Below, in pieces: positions 34,441 through 46,969 of a stretch of 64,000 bases of DNA. The notes beneath the pieces were generated by a model that searched no databases, was not told where the DNA came from, and worked only from the letters and a program-made list of their open reading frames with translations. The stretch lies in the NCBI RefSeq assembly GCF_963924675.1, contig NC_089239.1, forward strand, positions 34,433,818 through 34,497,817, in the 5' to 3' direction. This DNA comes from Phocoena phocoena (taxonomy: Eukaryota > Chordata > Mammalia > Artiodactyla > Phocoenidae). Position 1 is the first letter of the stretch. Every line of letters starts with the position of its first letter. Position numbers and translations under genes: made by a program.

Positions 34441-34589
34441 TTATGGTGTGGCAAATGCTAGTCTGTTATTCTTCTCTATAAGTTAGAAAGAGGGCTCCTT
34501 CCATCAAGACATTTTACTGCCATCTCCTAGAGAAGCTATGATGACTAAGATATGGCTGGCACCAGACAGAGTTGTGCAGTGCACACCAG

Positions 34590-35015
34590 TGCAACTGTAT
34601 GCAGGGGTCCTCTCCTTAAAATCTTGCTATTCCTTCCATATTTTAAGAAAACGGGCCTATCAAGGGTCTTTCTTTGTCTCTAATTTCTTTTGGAACTCAC
34701 TCTTCTTCTCTTCCCTTTGTTTTAAATATCACTTCATGCAGATAAATCCAAAACCGTTACCTCTAACCCTCACATTACGCCTTAGAGTTTTATTCAGCAC
34801 ACTGGACGTGCCTATCTGATATTTTAGTACTTTTCAAACTTATCCAGAATTGAAGTAATCGTCTCCCAGCCTCCAAACAGCTCTTCCGGATGACTCTAGC
34901 CCTATTAACAGCAATGCTTTTCTCCCAGTCTCTCAGGTTTCAGGCAAAAGTTATCTTTGATTTCTCTCCTTTTCTTCCTACATTCAGCATCAAAGTTTAT
35001 GTTTGTGCAGGCTGT
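34590..35015 (+). repeat. L2 LINE fragment
   Basis: Forward L2 blocks include 'cagataaatccaaaacc', 'ccctattaacagcaatgc', 'tctcaggtttcaggcaaaag' and 'ttatctttgatttctctcc'. The 93- and 60-codon frames here belong to this repeat. Confidence 0.5.
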
Positions 35016-36145
35016 GTAGGACCCAAGTCTAAGAGGCGTCGGTTACATCAGAAGCAGTGCAGATGTATATAGCGATCATGACAATTTTCTAGCAGATGAC
35101 AGCACATGTTTTTATGGAGAACACTGTTTTTTCACTGGCATAAAGGCCTTTATAGGCTAGTGACAGTGTTTTCAGGATGAAGTGAATAGATTCTAAGAAG
35201 GTGGAGGTATCAAGTATATAGTCCATGCACCAGATCTTCAGTAATAAATAAGACAAATCCATGGCTACGAGAGCAGGTTGTATGATCTAAGTGTGGCGAG
35301 TCATTTTTTATGATTGAAAAACATAAGCACAGAGAAAAAATTATTAAACATGTAAGGGTCTGGGATAGAGGGAAGAAATGATTACCAATGTGAATTTATT
35401 GCAGTTGCATTCATCACATGTTGTAGTGTAGAAAACAATGTGATAAGCTGTATGGAATCCAGTTCTGATTTTCTGCTTAGCCATTCCACCTAAGATATTC
35501 TGAGATATTCTCAAGGGCGAAAAGACTTCGCTCCTGGGACTAAGGGGTCATTGAGGAGATGGTCATTGCCCTTCCTCCCAATTTTGCTCTACTAGATGAA
35601 TATTGCAGAAAGTTTGCCAGAGGACAAATGTGAGAGGCATTTTCCTACTCGAATCAAAATTGTAAATGATTGGAGTTGATTGACACCTATCACCAGATCC
35701 ACACACAAGGCTGACGGCACTGAAAATAACATCACCAGTGCTCGTGAGACACGAAAGGCTTCCCTGCACGCACCATGAGTTTCCCTCCGTGGTATTCACA
35801 AGGGAAATTTTATGCTGATTTAGTTCTTTGAATGGTAGGTGCTGCTCCATCACATAAAGCACAGATTATTTCACTTTGCAAAAGCAGCCCATCCCCATAT
35901 AACGAGTCTGCAAGGACCAGTTCTTTACTATGTCAGCAGTTACATGACACAGGGCTGAGACTATCAGCTGAAAGTAACTAGGTCCTTGGAGTTGCAGACA
36001 TGAAAAATGGTCATTATTATTTGCATTAACCAACAATATTCGCTATTTTTCTTGGCTAACTCTTGTCTTATTTTCTTATTACTTTATATATGTTAAAATG
36101 ATCAAGAGAAGCACCACCTTTCGTTAGAGAACAGTACCATGTGGA
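35016..36145. other. No gene recognised
   Basis: Unique-looking sequence. A 99-codon minus frame at 35563-35862 (MLYVMEQHLP...) has no recognisable domain and is not called. Confidence 0.35.
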
Positions 36146-36149
36146 CAGG

Positions 36150-36285
36150 GCAACAGGCATGTGTAATCCCTATTTTACAGAAGAGAAAACTGATACCCAG
36201 TGAGAGGAAATTGTGGAAGCACGGTTAGTAACTAAGAGCTACACAGAGATTGTTGCCCCATCTGTGGACTGTGACCTACTGCCTC
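36150..36285 (-). repeat. MIR SINE (partial)
   Basis: 'ccctattttacagaagagaaaac' is the reverse MIR core, followed by 'gttagtaactaagagctac'. Confidence 0.55.
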
Positions 36286-36289
36286 TTTA

Positions 36290-37779
36290 AAATTAGCTCT
36301 TTAAATTATCTTTGAGATCAGCTAGAAGGCAACCCGCAGTATGTGACTCTAAACTTCACAGTGTCCTGCCAACGTGATTTGCTCCACCAGTATAGTGGAT
36401 TGTCACGTAATAAACCCACTTTCGAGCCCTCTCCTACTTTGTGGCCACTACGCTCAGCTCTTGGATTTCAGTACAAAAATTTCTTACCCAAGAGCTGAAG
36501 AGGTAGAGATTTTACATTATTAAAGGCAACACTTTGCAATACACTGTATAAAGAAAAGCCTTCCTTACTGGGATCTATATGAGAAACTTTAGTTCAAATC
36601 AGTGTCTTTCAGGTATTCATCTTCCTCTGGGAATGCCAGAGCTAGTAGAAGTTTACTGTTCTCAGACAGAAGTACACTGGAATCCTACTTTAAAACCACC
36701 TTATAGAGAACACCATATACGTGATTCCCTGCAACAATAGTCTTTTCATTCTTCTGTAATTGAATATCCTTGAATGGTATCCAAGGTACACTCAACACTT
36801 TTCCCACTCTCTCCCAGAATTCTTGCCTTAATGTGAACTGTTTCACAGTTAGTTTTTAGTAGATGTCTCTTCTGGCATAAAATATGCATCCTATAAAAGA
36901 TTTTCTATTAAGTTCTAATCTCAATTAACCAGACTCCAGTAGATATTTAATAAAGCACAGTTGCATAAAAGTTTAGTATATTCATGTTCACATTTGGATT
37001 TAGGTTAGATTCATATACACAAAAGGGACTAGACACAGTCTAGTTTGTGATTCCATGAAACACTCAAAAATAGGCTTTTGTTCCATTTATTTCCATGTGC
37101 GTGTGGATAATGTAGAGTTCATCGTAATCATAAATCTTTCACTTTGAGTTCATATAACTGCACACATGTAAACATAGCCTGTGTGTTTTTAAAAGGTTAA
37201 AAAAAAAAGAGTCTTCATTTCCCAGTCACCTTACTTGATATAAATTAACTAGAATTCCATTGTTGCTGATTTGGTTTTTAAGCCCTGAGGAAACAAAACA
37301 TGGATTTACTTTCGTATCTTTTCTATGTAGTGTCTAAATAACTATCATTTTTGAAAATAGAGATGGTTAGCTATGATACAGTGTTAGTATAAACCAGATG
37401 GAGTAATAGAGACATAAAATTGATAGGTGTGGGCAGGCTGTATATACTAAGACATATTTAATCTTCAGCTCACGAAACTGTAATTCATTATCTGATGGGA
37501 ATACATCTAGGCTATTGATTTCAATAAGATAAAGACTTCTGGTTTCTCTAATCATGTCCATTAGTTTCCTGCAGGCAGAGTAATAATTTTCCACAATTGC
37601 TAATGGCAGTTGTAGGCATTTAATTTTGCTGCTGCCCTCCTCTAGTTGCTACTTGGCAACATATTTGCATGGTATTAGATAAGAAAATAATCCGAAGGCT
37701 ATGAAGCAGTCTTCACTTGTTATAGTACTTTGTTTACAAAAGCATCATTATGAGCAGCACTTCAAAGTACAAAACATTT
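36290..37779. other. AT-rich DNA, nothing recognised
   Basis: No repeat or gene is assignable. The 75-codon minus frame at 37367-37594 is unsupported. Confidence 0.35.
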
Positions 37780-37783
37780 TCAC

Positions 37784-37787
<4 letters not shown>

Positions 37788-37814
<27 letters not shown>

Positions 37815-38006
37815 GCGGGACGCGGGCCTCTCACCTTTGTGGCCCCTCCCGCTGCGGAGCACAGGCTCCGGACGCGCAGGCTCAGCGGCCATGGCTCACG
37901 GGCCCAGCTGCTCCGCGGCACGTGGGATCTTCCCGGACCGGGGCACGAACCCGCGTCCCCTGCATCGGCAGGCGGACTCCCAACCACTGCGCCACCAGGG
38001 AAGCCC
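37788..38006 (-). mobile_element. CHR-1-type SINE
   Basis: A T run (37787-37814) represents the A tail. The reverse-complement body follows with GC-rich CHR-1 sequence, ending at the head (CCACCAGGGAAGCCC on the plus strand). An imperfect 9-bp direct repeat TCACCAATT / TCACCTATT flanks it at 37780-37788 and 38007-38015. Frames at 37701-38042, 37750-38025 (+) and 37748-37987 (-) are SINE read-through. Confidence 0.92.
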
Positions 38007-38344
38007 TCACCTATTATTTTTTTAATTAGAAATTTATGTTAGACTTTAAGACAACTTTGTTGCCTAAGGGACTAAAAACTTGTTTTAAAAATGAATCACA
38101 GGGCTTCCCTGTGATTGGAAACAGCTTAAAATTTTGTTCTACAATTATTTTAAATTAGGTAAGTCCACCCTAGGACTTTCAATGGCATTCAGTTGCTGAA
38201 AGATTGATTAATTATTTTAGAGGAGTTTCTATCGAGGCATGGACCTCTGGAGAGATTTCTATATAGATAGAGAATCAGTGCTCACAGTAAAATTATTGTT
38301 TGCAAAATGATCTTCAACTCCAAACATTAGCTCTGATTCAAATG

Positions 38345-40400
38345 GTAATATCTTTTTGAGGTAGTATTTTCATTTTCTTTGGATAACTACCCAGAAGTGG
38401 AATTGCTGGATTATATGGTAGTTCTATTTTCAACTTTTTGAGGAACCACCAAACTGTTTTCCATAGTGGCTGCACCCATTAGTGCCCAAGGGTTCCCTTT
38501 TCTTCATATCCTTGCCAACACTTGTTATTTCTTGGTTTTTGTTTGTTTGTTTGTTTTTGATAAGAGCTATTCTGACAGGTGTGATGTAGTATCTCATTGT
38601 GGTTTTGATTTGCATTCCCCTCATGATGAATAATACTGAGTACATTTTCATGTACCTGTTGGCCATCACTGGAAAACTGTCTATTCAAATCCTCTGCCCA
38701 TTTTTAAATCAGATTGTTTGTTTTTTCAGTGTTGAGTTGTATGTGTTCTTTATGTATTTTCAATATTAAACTCTTAATAGATGTATGATTTGTAAATATT
38801 TTCTCCTATTCAGTAGGGTGCCTTTTTGTTCTGTTGATGACGTCCATTGCTGTGCAGAAGCTTTTTAGTTTGATGTAGTCCCACGTGTTTATTTTTGGTT
38901 TTGGTGTCAAATTAAAAAAAAAAAAAATCATCATCAAGACCTATGTCAGGGAGCTTACTGCCTACGTTTTCTTCTAGGAGTTTTATGGTTTCAGGTCTTA
39001 CATTCAAGTCTTTAATCCATTTTGAGTTAATTTGTGTGTATGGTTTAAGAAAGTGGTCTAGGTTCCTTCTCTTGTATGTGGCTGTCCTCTTTTCCCAACG
39101 CCACTTATTGAAGAGGCTGTTCTTTCCTCATTGTATATTCACGACTCCTTTGTCATAGATTAACTGACCGTATATGTGTGGGTTTATTTCTGGCCTCTCT
39201 ATTCTGTTCCATTGACCTACTCTTATGCCAATACCATATTGTTTTGATTATTATAGGCTTGTAATATAGTTTGAAATCAGGGAGTGTGATGCCTCCAGCT
39301 TTGTTCTTCTTTCTCAAGATTGCTTTGGATATTTGAGATCTCTTATGGTTCCATACTAGGTTTTAGGGTTGGTTGTTCTATTTCTGTGAGAAATGTCATT
39401 GGAAACTTGATAGGGATTACACTGAATCTGTAAATTGCTTTGAGTAGTACGGACATTCTAACAATGTTAATTCTTTCAGTCCATGGACACAGAATATCTT
39501 TCCATTTATTTATGTCTTCATCAGTTTCTTTCATGGATGCCTTACAGTTTTCAGCATACAGGTAGGTCTTTCACCTCCTTGGTTAAACTTATTCATAGTT
39601 GTTTGTGTGTGCGTGCATGTGTGTGTGCACAGTTAAAAATGGGATTGTTTTATTAATTTCTCTTATGTTTTGTTACTAGTGCATAGAAACACAACACCTG
39701 TTTGTATATTGATTTTGTATCCTGCAACTTCGCTGAATTTGTTCATCAGTCCTACCATTTTATTTTTTTTGGAGGAGTCTCTAGGGTTTTCTGTCTATAA
39801 TATCATGTCATCTATAAATAGTGACAGTTTTGCTTCCTTCCCAGTTTGTATGCCTTTTACTTCTTTTTCTTGCCTATTGCTCTAGCTAGCACTTTCAATA
39901 CTATGTTGAATGAAAATGGTGAGAGTCAGCATCCTTGTCTTGTTTCTGATCTTAGAGGAAAAACTTTCAGCTTTCACCACTGAGTTTGAGTTAGCTGTGG
40001 GCTTGTCATAGGTGGCCATTATTATGTTGAGGTAAGTTCCCTCTGTACCCACTTCATTGAGAGTTTTTATCGTAAATGGGTGTTGGGTTTTGTCAGATGC
40101 TTCTTCTGCAGCTATTGAGATGATCGTATGACCTTAGTCCTTTCTTTTTTGGGGTATATTACATTGATTTGCAGATGTGGAACCAGCCTTGCATCCCTGG
40201 AATAAATCCCACTTAATTGTGGTGTATGATCCTTTTCGTGTATTATTGAATTCAGTTTGCTAGTATTTTGTTGAGGACTTTTCCATCTATGTTCGTCAGG
40301 GAAATTGGCCTGTCATTTTCTTTTCTTGTGGCATCCTTGTCTGGTTTTGATATCAGGATAATTCTGGCATTGCAAAATGGGTTTGAAAGCATAAATCATT
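38345..40400 (-). pseudogene. Decayed L1 ORF2 (reverse transcriptase to C-terminus)
   Basis: This segment parallels 16230-18260 of the complete L1 over about 2 kb. It includes the C-terminal part (38470-38640, with peptide [17 protein letters not shown] still readable on the minus strand), the connection region, and reverse transcriptase up to the 'tgagagtcagcatccttgtc' block near 39930 and beyond to about 40395. Many stops and frameshifts break the frame. An A-rich insertion and a (TG)n-like run (about 39600-39630) lie inside. It is older than the complete copy and inactive. Confidence 0.88.
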
Positions 40401-40839
40401 CTTATACTCTTCCATTTCTGGAAGCATTAATCATTCTTACACTCTATAAATTTTGCCTAAAATTAAGGAGCTTATTAGGTAATATACCTATGATAATAAT
40501 GAACATATATCAGTATACCCACTGCCATAATGTTAAAATAAGTCTTAGCTAGAATACATTCAATGTGTTATTAAAGTCGTAGATTGGGTCAGCCTCCAAA
40601 TATCCTGGTGGAGAAAAATGTTATGATTTGTTAGATTGAGGCCATTTAAAACTTCCAAAACAGCTAATAAAATAATTCTGAGAATTTAAGGAGAGCAAAT
40701 TAGTTTGACCATTTTTCTGTCCATTTTCAATCCTGTGCTGGTTTCCTAGATAATTATTTCCAAATATTCCTTATTAACAAGTACCTCAAAAAAAATTAGA
40801 GTAGCAAGAATTAGCATATGCGTGGAAAGTCTGGGTAGT

Positions 40840-41150
40840 AAGAAAAATAAATTTGATAGGAGGAATGATATCTACTAATTAAAGGCATTGAAACCTGTTA
40901 AATGAGTCCCACGTTATGTTTTGAGAGCCAGTAAATGGGTTTGAGGAGCAGAATAACACATTGAATGGGGTGTTTAAAACAGAGATTTCGGTCTTGAAAG
41001 AGAGGTCAATATAAAGTCCTTGGTAGGAATCTAGATTTGCATGATGAGGACTTTGAAAAGAGTAAAGGTGACACAAAACAGAGGTTGTGAAAAAAAGAGA
41101 CCTTCAGGATTTCTACAGGGTAAATAAGAAGGAAGTTTGAAGCTCTAAGC
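40840..41150 (-). repeat. Possible L2 LINE fragment
   Basis: The general purine-rich style, with 'aaagagaggtcaatat' and 'gaatctagatttgcatgat', resembles reverse L2. The match is weak. Confidence 0.25.
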
Positions 41151-41409
41151 GCCATTGATTGAGGCAGGTGATAAGGTGAGCAAATTGGAGGGTTGCAAGG
41201 GAGAAAGACATAACAGGGGGAGAGACAGTATTGTTGTCAGTATCGTTTGCTTTAGAAAAAGTCGCATTTATTCTTTTCAGATGATGTTATGGGAGAAAAG
41301 TTGGAGACCATTTTCATCCTTTTCCTCTAAAATTGTACCAGTATACTTGGAGCCAAATAACTTTGCGTTTAAGTTATGTGTCACATTTAGCATCTAACAT
41401 GCCTGTGTT

Positions 41410-41960
41410 TGTCCATTCAGTCAGTCATTCATTCATTCGTTTGTGTTTTCATTCAGCTAGCATGTATTAAGGGCCTACTCTTAGTAGGGGTTTGTGCTGG
41501 GCTCAGGTTATTTAATTAAGAAAAGAAGAGAGTTTATGAGCTCAGGGAGTTGTCATTTCCTCGGAGAAGAACATTACTCACATTATCACACCAGCGAGTG
41601 TATAATTTTACACAGAGTCCACCACAGTCAATGACAGTAAAACGGTTCTTAAAAAGTATAATAAAGAGTTTGGAGTATCAGGAAGACCTCTCTTAGGGCA
41701 GTGACTTCTACAGTGGGATTTGGAGGATTCAGAGAAATTACAAAAGGAGAAGAAGAGAATTCCAGAGAAAGCAGGAAGAGTATGTACTAAAACTGTGTAG
41801 CAAGAGAAGAATGACGCTCTGCAGAAAGCAGAGGAGACACAGGAGGCAGAGGCATGAACCAGATCGCAGTCAGAATGGAGTCAGAAAGGTACGGAGAAGA
41901 TACACTGGATTGAACGTGAGGTATAAAGAGCATTGTCAGAGTTCATTGAAATGAAGATGT
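41410..41960 (-). repeat. L2 LINE fragment, 3' part
   Basis: It starts 'ccattcagtcagtcattcattc', the reverse of the L2 3' terminal repeat, then 'tgtattaagggcctactc'. It continues with 'ggaagacctctcttagggca' and 'agaattccagagaaagcagg'. Confidence 0.65.
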
Positions 41961-43308
41961 CTAGTAGAAGACAGTATCCGAATGTATCATTTTCTCCTTT
42001 TGACATTTTGGTTAACAAAAGTTGTCTTTCCAACAAATCAGCTGAGTAAAAGTTCCCAGGTGTGTGTTAATCCTTTTGTTGAAACGCTGTATTAACAAGG
42101 TCCACAAACAGACCTTCAGTTGCATTACAGTTTCTCCTCTGCTTCTTCACCACCACACGCGGAGCATGGCTTTGCTCTTTCTGGATGGAGAAAAATCAAA
42201 TGTGATGGTCCCTCCTTGCAGCCACACATTTGCAGCCTTCTCGGGAGGCACTGCTCAGTGTCTAAGGTATAAGAGTAATGGCTGGGGCAGAAAGGAGATT
42301 CACTCCTAGGGTTCGGTTTCCTACAGCTTCAGGAAAGTCACAGGCAGCTGCTGCTGAAGAGACAGAAGACTCGGTATTTTCTGAGAGTCGCTGGTTTTCC
42401 TCTCGTGATTATAATCAGAAAAAAGTGTAAATGTACAAAGAAAGGCAATCTCTCCATGCAATAAGAAGATGGGAAGAAAGTACTGTGGGGTTGAATGAAG
42501 GTGAGATGGCATCTCCGTGGGTGATGAGGGAAGTTTCTGATTCTTGGAGGAATTTGTGTTTGAGCTATGGCTTGATGGACGGTAGATACTTAAAAAATGA
42601 GAGTGGAGCTCAGAAGGTAAAAACATTTCAGGTAAACAGAAAAAAGTGAACAAAGGCCAAAAAGTAAGCAAATACTGAGTATGTCCAAAAATAACAAATT
42701 GTTTGTTTCGACTGAAATTTAAATCAGGTCTATTTTAGGGAGATTAATTTGATGCCAAAATATGTCCTGTGAGCAAAAGGCTGATCAAGCTGTCAGTTAG
42801 GAGCCTTCTAGAAAATATTGCTGAATCTGTGTCTTCAACTGACTGACACATACGTTACTCTTAGGGAGAGTTGGAAGGGACTTGTAAGCTTTTCTTAGTA
42901 ACTTCACCCCCTCTGCCAACCTATTTTAATTTGTAGACGTGCACATGTGAAATGGGTTAGCTATATTGTGGGACTTGAGTCATCTATGTCAGGTGAAAGT
43001 TAAGGCAGTGAGAATACATGCATTTACCAAGGAGGAGGCTGTGGAGAACAGAGGGACAAGAAGAAGAGAAGACTCCAGAAACAGGAGACTTAGGTCAGAA
43101 GGAAATTCACAAAAGCCCATGAAAGTAAGCAGATGGAAGCTATGGAAGAAAACTTTGCATGTCTGATAGCATTTCCAAGGGGAGAGGCCAACGTCTTCCC
43201 TGTGTTTGGATTCCTCAACAGTCCATAGTACTTACACCATAAAATCGTTAAACATGCAGAATAATTCTAGCCAAAACTATGCTTAATAAAATTTACTGAA
43301 ATATCCGG
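41961..43308. other. No gene recognised; possible further L2 remnants
   Basis: The parts 42330-42690 and 42960-43140 have an L2-like purine-rich style but no clear landmark. Open frames of 81 aa (42064-42309 plus) and 116 aa (42321-42671 minus) lack any family signature. Confidence 0.3.
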
Positions 43309-43315
43309 TTTCTTT

Positions 43316-43517
43316 TTGTTTTTTTGCGGTACGCGGGCCTCTCACTGCTGTGGCCCCTCCCGTTGCGGAGCACAGGCTCTGGACGCGCAGGCTCAGCGGC
43401 CATGGCTCACGGGCCCAGCCGCTCCGCGGCATGTGGGATCCTCCCGGACCGGGGCACGAACCCGCGTCCCCTGCATCGGCAGGCGGACCCCCAACCACTG
43501 CGCCACCAGGGAAGCCT
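43316..43517 (-). mobile_element. CHR-1-type SINE
   Basis: The reverse complement of the CHR-1 body runs from 'gcggtacgcgggcctctcac' to the head CCACCAGGGAAGCC. The A tail is short and interrupted (T-rich 43309-43325). No convincing target site duplication remains. The frames at 43283-43498 (minus) and 43316-43642, 43324-43605 and 43350-43553 (plus) are SINE read-through. Confidence 0.9.
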
Positions 43518-43760
43518 TCAGCGGTTGTTTTTATTCTCCCTTTTATGTGTTAGTGGTGAATACCAAAGATCAAGATGGTCAAGTGTTTATACATCTTTTA
43601 CCTAACTCTGAAGGGCAGTTGAATGGTCTAGTTGATTTTTAAAGTTACGCATCAGATACAGTGTTGCAATATCACATTTACAAAGTGTTCCACGGGTTTC
43701 CACGTTGGAGATGCTAATTATTACTTATTGGGTTAAAGTTTGCTGCTAGGCCCTAGGGAC

Positions 43761-44180
43761 TGTATTCGTCAGGGGTCTCGTGAGCAACAGGGTGTGTGTG
43801 TGTGTGTGGAGAGAGAGAGGAGGGAGGGAGATTGATTGACTGATTAAACGGCCAGAAAGTTGTTAAGGCTTTTGCTAAATCCAAAATCTGCAGGTTAGGC
43901 TGTTAGGCTGGAGACCCAGAGAAGAGTTGCAGAGTGATTCCAATGACAGAATTTCTTCTTGATCAGGGGGAGGTCAGTCCTTGTCCTATCAAGGCCCTCA
44001 GCTACCTGGAAGAGGCCCATCAGCATTATAAAGGGTAATCTGCTTTATCAAAGTCTGCTGATTCAAATGTTAATCTCATTCAAGGAAACACCTTCCCGGA
44101 AACATCCAAGATAATGTTAGACCACATACCTGAGCATCCTGGCCCAGCCGCAATGACACATAAAGGTCAACATCACAGTG
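43761..44180 (+). mobile_element. MaLR-type solitary LTR
   Basis: It starts TGTATTCGTCAGGGGTCTCG. It contains 'aaatccaaaatctgcaggt', 'ggctggagacccagagaag', 'gggtaatctgctttatcaaag' and 'gttaatctcattcaagg', and ends near 'aggtcaacatcaca'. This order fits ERVL-MaLR LTRs. A (TG)n run (43793-43808) lies near its start. Confidence 0.6.
43793..43808. repeat. (TG)n microsatellite
   Basis: Eight TG dinucleotides followed by GA repeats, inside the LTR. Confidence 0.9.
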
Positions 44181-44394
44181 ACCATCTCTCCTATGCATTT
44201 TATCTCTTCATTTGCATTCATGCCTTCTGTTTATACCACTGTTGCTCTTTTCTGCTTTTCCAGATGTTTGCAGGTTTGTTTGTTTCCCACTTGAAGGATT
44301 ATAAAAGTTATTGCTACTAATAATCACTACCATTCTAAATTATTCTTACGATGACCACTGCTACCGTAACTACTAAAGGGAACCAATTGCTACA

Positions 44395-44612
44395 CACCTT
44401 CTCTGTGGCTGGCAGTGAAACATGGGTTTTATTTACATACTGTATGTCTAATTCTCACAACAAAAGAGGAAGGTAGTTATAAATACTCATTTTGCAGGTG
44501 AGGGACCTGAGAGTCAGTAGGATTAAGGGGCCTGTCCAAGGCCTTACAATAGTGAAGTGGCCGAGCCTGGACTGGAGCTCATGAATCTGCTTTTCCACAT
44601 ACTACCCTGCAT
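44395..44612 (-). repeat. MIR SINE
   Basis: Reverse MIR: 'attctcacaacaaaagagg', 'attttgcaggtgagggacctg', 'ggcctgtccaaggcc' and 'gaagtggccgagcctgga'. Confidence 0.75.
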
Positions 44613-44619
44613 GACTTAA

Positions 44620-46280
44620 TTTTTGTCTCGTATATTGTACCATAGTCATTCACCTGTTATGACTTCACAGTGACAAGAGGAATTTTAAATGTAAGGAAGA
44701 GTCATTAAGATATTATAGGTTTTGAAACGAAAAGCCCCTTGATCATTGATTACTGTGAGAGTTTATGTAAAAGCTACTTGAGTTTTTAAAACAGCCCCGT
44801 ATTTTGGATTATTTTTAGAGTGATCCAGACCTGAGAGAGGAAAATAGAATACACTTATAGTTTTTTTTTCCTCTGTCACCTCTGTCTGACCTTGTGTGAA
44901 TCGATTAGAGATGTTGTTGGAGAGATTCAACTTTGGATTACTTGGTAAAAACTGTCAAGATTCAAGCTGAGGAATTTGGATTTGGTTTCATTAGAAACAG
45001 ATAACGCTATAGAATCAAAGGAAGAAGCATGCTACAGCCAAATGGACCAGGAATCCTCTATTACTGCCTCACATTCCTGAGACAATCTCGTAATACTTTT
45101 TACATTATGATCCACTAAGATGTCTCAAGAGTGTTTTCTGTCACAGTGTTTATATCCAAGTAGTGTTTCTCTATCATGGTGATTATTCCGTTGGATGCAG
45201 GAGTGGTATCCTTCTTTAACAGTTATATTGGGTTTGGAAAATGGTATTACCTTTTGAGATCACAGTTCAGAATGTCCTTGATAATACGTCAGGTCTATTG
45301 GCAGTAGTAGATACAGAGCAGAACTCAGAACTCTGTCTCGCCTATAGTCACAACAGTCTCAGTGGAGGCTTAAGTGGAGATGCCTTTTCATTTTGGAGTT
45401 GTATAGGCTCAGGTACCCTGAGCACGGAATAGAATTATTGGATGCTGACATCCATAATCTTTAATTCTGGCACAATCTCATTATTTTATTTTTAATTAAT
45501 TTTGTGTACAATTTTCCAGGATCTTAGAGGGTTCACGAATGACTTTATGTCTTCCACAGGATCATTCACATTTTCCTGAATTTTATACAACCCTGGAGTT
45601 TGTGCTTTTCGGTTTTTGGTTTTCTTGTTTAATTTTAGATCAATCCTGTTTGGGTCGGGAGAATTATTCCCTTGATTTTGATGGGACTGTCTCCCAAATC
45701 AGAGTGCATGTAGCCTTCTTTAGAAAGCTTCCTATTTTAAAATGTTTTAGTATCATTTTTGTTACTGTTTTTCTTTTCAATTAGTCTATGTGCCACGAAA
45801 ATGTTAAAGTATCCTTTTTTAACTTTTCTTTAAACCGTTCATAAAAATTATCCATTAGGTCACACTCCAAGAGGGGCCTGTTGGAAAGGCAGCCAATAGG
45901 CCCCTCTTAGATGGATCCAGAGGCAAGATGAGCTAGCAGCCTGCAGAGTAAAAGCTTGGGAAAAAGGGGGTGATTCTCAGTAGTCTGCTCAAGTCACTGT
46001 TCTCTGGATACCAAAATAGCTGTTTTGAAACTTTAGATTGTGTAGGTAGCAATGTGCACTTCAAACAATTTGGGTATTGAAATACAGTAGCTTATACTGA
46101 GTGATTCAAGTAGAAACCGCTGATGAAGATGTTACAAATTGTGTGAAGCTAATTTCCTATTTGGCAATCATTTACTGATTTGCAGTGATCAATATTTTTG
46201 GGAGAATTAAAACTCACAAAAATACTGGTTTTTTTTTTTGTTTTTGTTTTCAATTTCAAGCCTGAGAAAGATTTAGGGGG
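44620..46280. other. No gene recognised
   Basis: AT-rich sequence. Open frames at 45241-45432 and 45539-45784 (+) are unsupported. A stem-loop at 45869-45908 is listed separately. Confidence 0.35.
45869..45908 (+). other. 16-bp stem-loop
   Basis: AAGAGGGGCCTGTTGG (45869-45884) pairs with CCAATAGGCCCCTCTT (45893-45908) across an 8-base loop. All 16 positions pair in RNA if one G-U wobble is allowed. No poly(T) or promoter is attached, so its function is unknown. Confidence 0.6.
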
Positions 46281-46284
46281 TCCT

Positions 46285-46400
46285 GGCTCCAGTTCCAACT
46301 AGTTGCTGGTTGGTTAACTGTGGCAAGCTACTTAATACTTTAAGTCTTAGTTATGTGTCCAGCACTCTGCCTAGGAAATAGTGGACACCCATAGTTATTT
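46285..46400 (+). repeat. MIR SINE (partial)
   Basis: Forward MIR-like blocks: 'ggttaactgtggcaagctac', 'ttaatactttaagtcttag' and 'tgtccagcactctgcc'. Confidence 0.4.
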
Positions 46401-46739
46401 CTATTATATTCTAAACATTATTTTTCTTTCCAGTAGGCAGCTCTGTCTCTGGGAGCTTATCATAGAATCAGAGAAGTCTAAAACTGCCTGCCCTCCAGGA
46501 GCTTACAATCTTGTAAAGCATTTAGTCCAGCCTCCTCAATTTAAAAGTGATGTTTGAACAGGGAGTGTAATTGGATTTGCTTATGGTCTGAGGAAGGATG
46601 CTGATTCTTATTAGGTGCCATATGGCTACAGGGCAAGGGACTAATCTGTGGGGCTCTCTGTTTACATATGGATGTCAACTCCTAGGTTTTGATTTTAATG
46701 GAACGTTTTGGTCATGTAAAAATGCTAATGGCATTTAGC

Positions 46740-46965
46740 AAATGCTGAATCAGTGACAGGTTCTGTTTTAAGTACTTGCATTTTCTCATTTAATTCCTAC
46801 AACAATCCCATGAATAGGGAACAGTTTTATCTCTATATTCTGATGATGAGGAAACTGAGGCTGCTAGAGATTATATGTCTAAGTTTGTGAAAGTAAGAAG
46901 TAACCGAACAAGAGTTCAAACCCTGAGCCTTATTCCAGAGTCCGTGTAATTAGTATCTGACCTTC
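46740..46965 (-). repeat. MIR SINE
   Basis: Reverse MIR: 'ttaagtacttgcattttctc', 'ttaattcctacaacaatccc' and 'gatgatgaggaaactgaggc'. It ends at 'ttattccagagtccgtg'. Confidence 0.8.
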
Positions 46966-46969
46966 CTAC

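Noticed and set aside
35563..35862. 99-aa minus open frame
   Set aside because: No recognisable domain or conserved motif, and no gene context.
38101..38116. Short CHR-head-like string 'agggcttccctgtg'
   Set aside because: Only about 12 bases match the SINE head and no body or tail follows.
39343..39534. Readable L1 ORF2-like peptide on the minus strand
   Set aside because: Part of a decayed L1 with many frame breaks; not an independent gene.
42321..42671. 116-aa minus open frame
   Set aside because: The sequence is probably L2-derived, and there is no coding evidence.
43316..43523. Target site duplication for the CHR SINE
   Set aside because: Flanks share only CGGTT-like bases; too weak to claim.
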